A stretch of 16,118 nucleotides of DNA. Source: JBDRHL01 sp043816955. GTDB taxonomy: Bacteria > Planctomycetota > Phycisphaerae > Sedimentisphaerales > CAYZTY01. The notes beneath the pieces were generated by a model. It was not told where the DNA came from and searched no databases. It worked only from the letters and a program-made list of their open reading frames with translations. This document shows positions 15,283-16,118 of the stretch, one piece after another (positions within the stretch are counted from its first letter, which is position 1; every line of letters starts with the position of its first letter). The stretch is from assembly GCA_043816955.1 (NCBI GenBank), contig JBDRHL010000012.1:1-16118 (forward strand). The letters run 5' to 3'. Position numbers and translations under genes: made by a program.

Positions 15283-15359
15283 GAAGCTCACTGCATAATA
15301 ATCAAACATTACATGCCGGATACTAATATCCACAAAGTACATAAGATTCGCAAAGTTTA

Positions 15360-15388
15360 TTTATACAATCGTTTGTATAGGTTGTCAA
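15360..15388 (-). promoter_or_regulatory. Promoter of the minus-strand transport operon, with operator in the spacer
   Basis: On the minus strand, -35 TTGACA (15388-15383), a 17-base spacer and -10 TATAAA (15365-15360) form a near-consensus sigma70-type promoter. The operator at 15362-15379 fills the spacer and overlaps the -10. Upstream of the -35 is an A/T-rich stretch bounded by GTGG-GAAAA and TTTTCCAC (15389-15413) that could serve as an UP element or a second dyad. Transcription should begin near 15353, leaving a leader of about 115 bases before the creatininase-family gene. Confidence 0.82.
15362..15379. promoter_or_regulatory. Operator copy 2 (near-perfect palindrome)
   Basis: The plus strand reads TATACAATCGTTTGTATA: two nine-base half-sites around a central CG with a single symmetric mismatch. 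It lies between the -35 and -10 boxes, the classic place for a repressor. It shares 16 of 18 bases with the site at 427-444. The central CG and size fit a LacI-family or GntR-type dimer. Confidence 0.75.
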
Positions 15389-15613
15389 GTGGGAAAAACA
15401 ATCAATTTTCCACATCATTCTAAAGAAAATCCGACCGAAGCAAATCTAAGTATGTAGGGGTCTCTAACCGAAAGCTGTGTAGTCACCATATTCGCACATG
15501 GCATCAAGTATATTCTTTGATCTTCTAACACTACAGCGCGAATTAAGCTCAAGAAAAAGAGATAGTAACGTCGATAACTTCTTATGAGCATGGTGCTTAT
15601 AAGGAGAATCGAT
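15389..15613. other. Upstream flank of the transposase, including the probable left end of the insertion sequence
   Basis: No gene is called here. The left terminus of the insertion sequence must lie between the operon promoter and the transposase start. Several YTAR-like tetranucleotides occur (for example CTAA near 15446, 15465 and 15526), but the right end is outside the window, so no inverted repeat or target duplication can be matched. Confidence 0.4.
15601..15606 (+). promoter_or_regulatory. Ribosome binding site of the IS701-family transposase
   Basis: AAGGAG is seven bases upstream of the ATG at 15614, which fixes the start. Confidence 0.7.
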
Positions 15614-16118
15614 ATGAACACGAAACAAATCAAACGTATAGGTAAAGAGTTGAACGCATTTTTGTCCAAATTTGACGACTGTTTCAGTCGCAGCGGTTCG
15701 CGGCAGAACCTTCGTACCTATGTCAAGGGACAGCTTTCCGATCTGCCGCGAAAGAGCATCGAGCCAATTGCTCTTGCGGCCAACATTCCACCCCGGACGT
15801 TGCAGTGTTTTCTTTCCATATTGCCATGGGATCATCAACGTTTGAGAGACAAGTTGCAATGGATAGTGGCTCATGAACATAGTCATACCGAAGCTGTCGG
15901 CATTGTGGATGAATCGGGTAATCCCAAAAAAGGGACTCATACCGCCTGTGTGCAATGGCAGTGGTGCGGAAACACGGGCAAAACTGACAACTGTCTCGTC
16001 GGGGTTCATACAGCATATGTGATGGGTGATTTTCAATGTCTGCTCGACAGCGATGTGTACCTTCCTAAGGACTGGGCGGATGACCCTGTTCGCCGCAAAG
16101 AAGCGGGTATTCCTGAGA
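15614..16118 (+). CDS. IS701-family transposase, N-terminal part (runs off the right edge)
   Basis: The first 168 codons are visible and remain open to the window end. The N-terminal region resembles the DNA-binding part of IS701 transposases (for example SGSRQNLRTYVKGQLSDLPR and PPRTLQCFLS, near residues 27-68). The start of the DDE nuclease domain follows: Asp99 in GIVDESGNPKKGTH, then QWQWCGNTGKTDNCLVGVHT and LPKDWADDPVRRKEAGIPE, blocks that are characteristic of the family. The remaining catalytic residues lie beyond the edge, so intactness cannot be judged. AAGGAG (15601-15606) lies seven bases before the ATG. The element sits just upstream of the minus operon's promoter and is transcribed away from it. 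Confidence 0.9.
   Translation, partial: MNTKQIKRIGKELNAFLSKFDDCFSRSGSRQNLRTYVKGQLSDLPRKSIEPIALAANIPPRTLQCFLSILPWDHQRLRDKLQWIVAHEHSHTEAVGIVDESGNPKKGTHTACVQWQWCGNTGKTDNCLVGVHTAYVMGDFQCLLDSDVYLPKDWADDPVRRKEAGIPE

Noticed and set aside
15430..15600. Terminal inverted repeat and target duplication of the insertion sequence
   Set aside because: Candidate YTAR sites exist, but without the right end no pair can be confirmed.
1..16118. CRISPR array, tRNA, rRNA, phage or toxin-antitoxin genes
   Set aside because: No regularly spaced repeats, tRNA-like cloverleaf, conserved rRNA segments or phage and toxin motifs were seen on either strand.

Overview
The window looks like accessory carbohydrate-catabolism DNA from a Gram-negative heterotroph. 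Several genes are most reminiscent of the PVC superphylum (Planctomycetes/Phycisphaerae or Lentisphaerae): very large solute-binding proteins held by an uncleaved N-terminal helix, a small membrane-anchored zinc-ribbon protein, and DegT, Gfo/Idh/MocA and creatininase enzymes beside a sugar ABC importer. The lineage is inferred from gene content and style only. There are no rRNA, tRNA or CRISPR features.

Layout. (1) 1-201, minus strand: the first 67 codons of a secreted protein that runs off the left edge. (2) 202-935: a long gene-poor stretch holding a minus-strand promoter with an operator in its spacer (425-453), two dyad-symmetric elements, an operator half-site, and a plus-strand promoter candidate (844-872). 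(3) 936-7700, plus strand: zinc-ribbon membrane protein, TPR-like exported protein, anchored ABC solute-binding protein, HpcH/HpaI aldolase, zinc alcohol dehydrogenase, D-2-hydroxyacid dehydrogenase and a UlaG-like metallo-beta-lactamase-fold hydrolase. (4) 7717-15237, minus strand, converging on the first operon with a 16-base gap: in transcription order creatininase-family hydrolase, DegT aminotransferase, Gfo/Idh/MocA oxidoreductase, TPR-like protein, anchored solute-binding protein and two sugar ABC permeases. (5) 15238-15613: the promoter/operator region of that operon and the upstream flank of a transposase. (6) 15614-16118, plus strand: the N-terminal 168 codons of an IS701-family transposase, cut by the right edge.

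How it fits together. The two operons carry paralogous TPR plus solute-binding-protein pairs, but only the minus-strand operon encodes permeases, and neither encodes an ABC ATPase. The minus operon probably imports a sugar or amino-sugar/cyclitol and begins its conversion by oxidoreduction, transamination and amidohydrolysis. The plus operon could oxidise a sugar to a lactone or sugar acid and cleave it with the aldolase; no sugar-acid dehydratase or kinase is present here. Both ends of the locus carry a TTGACA-17-TATAAR promoter whose spacer holds the same near-palindrome, consensus TAnnCAAACGATTGTATA. A degenerate relative lies before the plus operon. This points to one LacI/GntR-like regulator, encoded outside the window, acting on all three transcription units.
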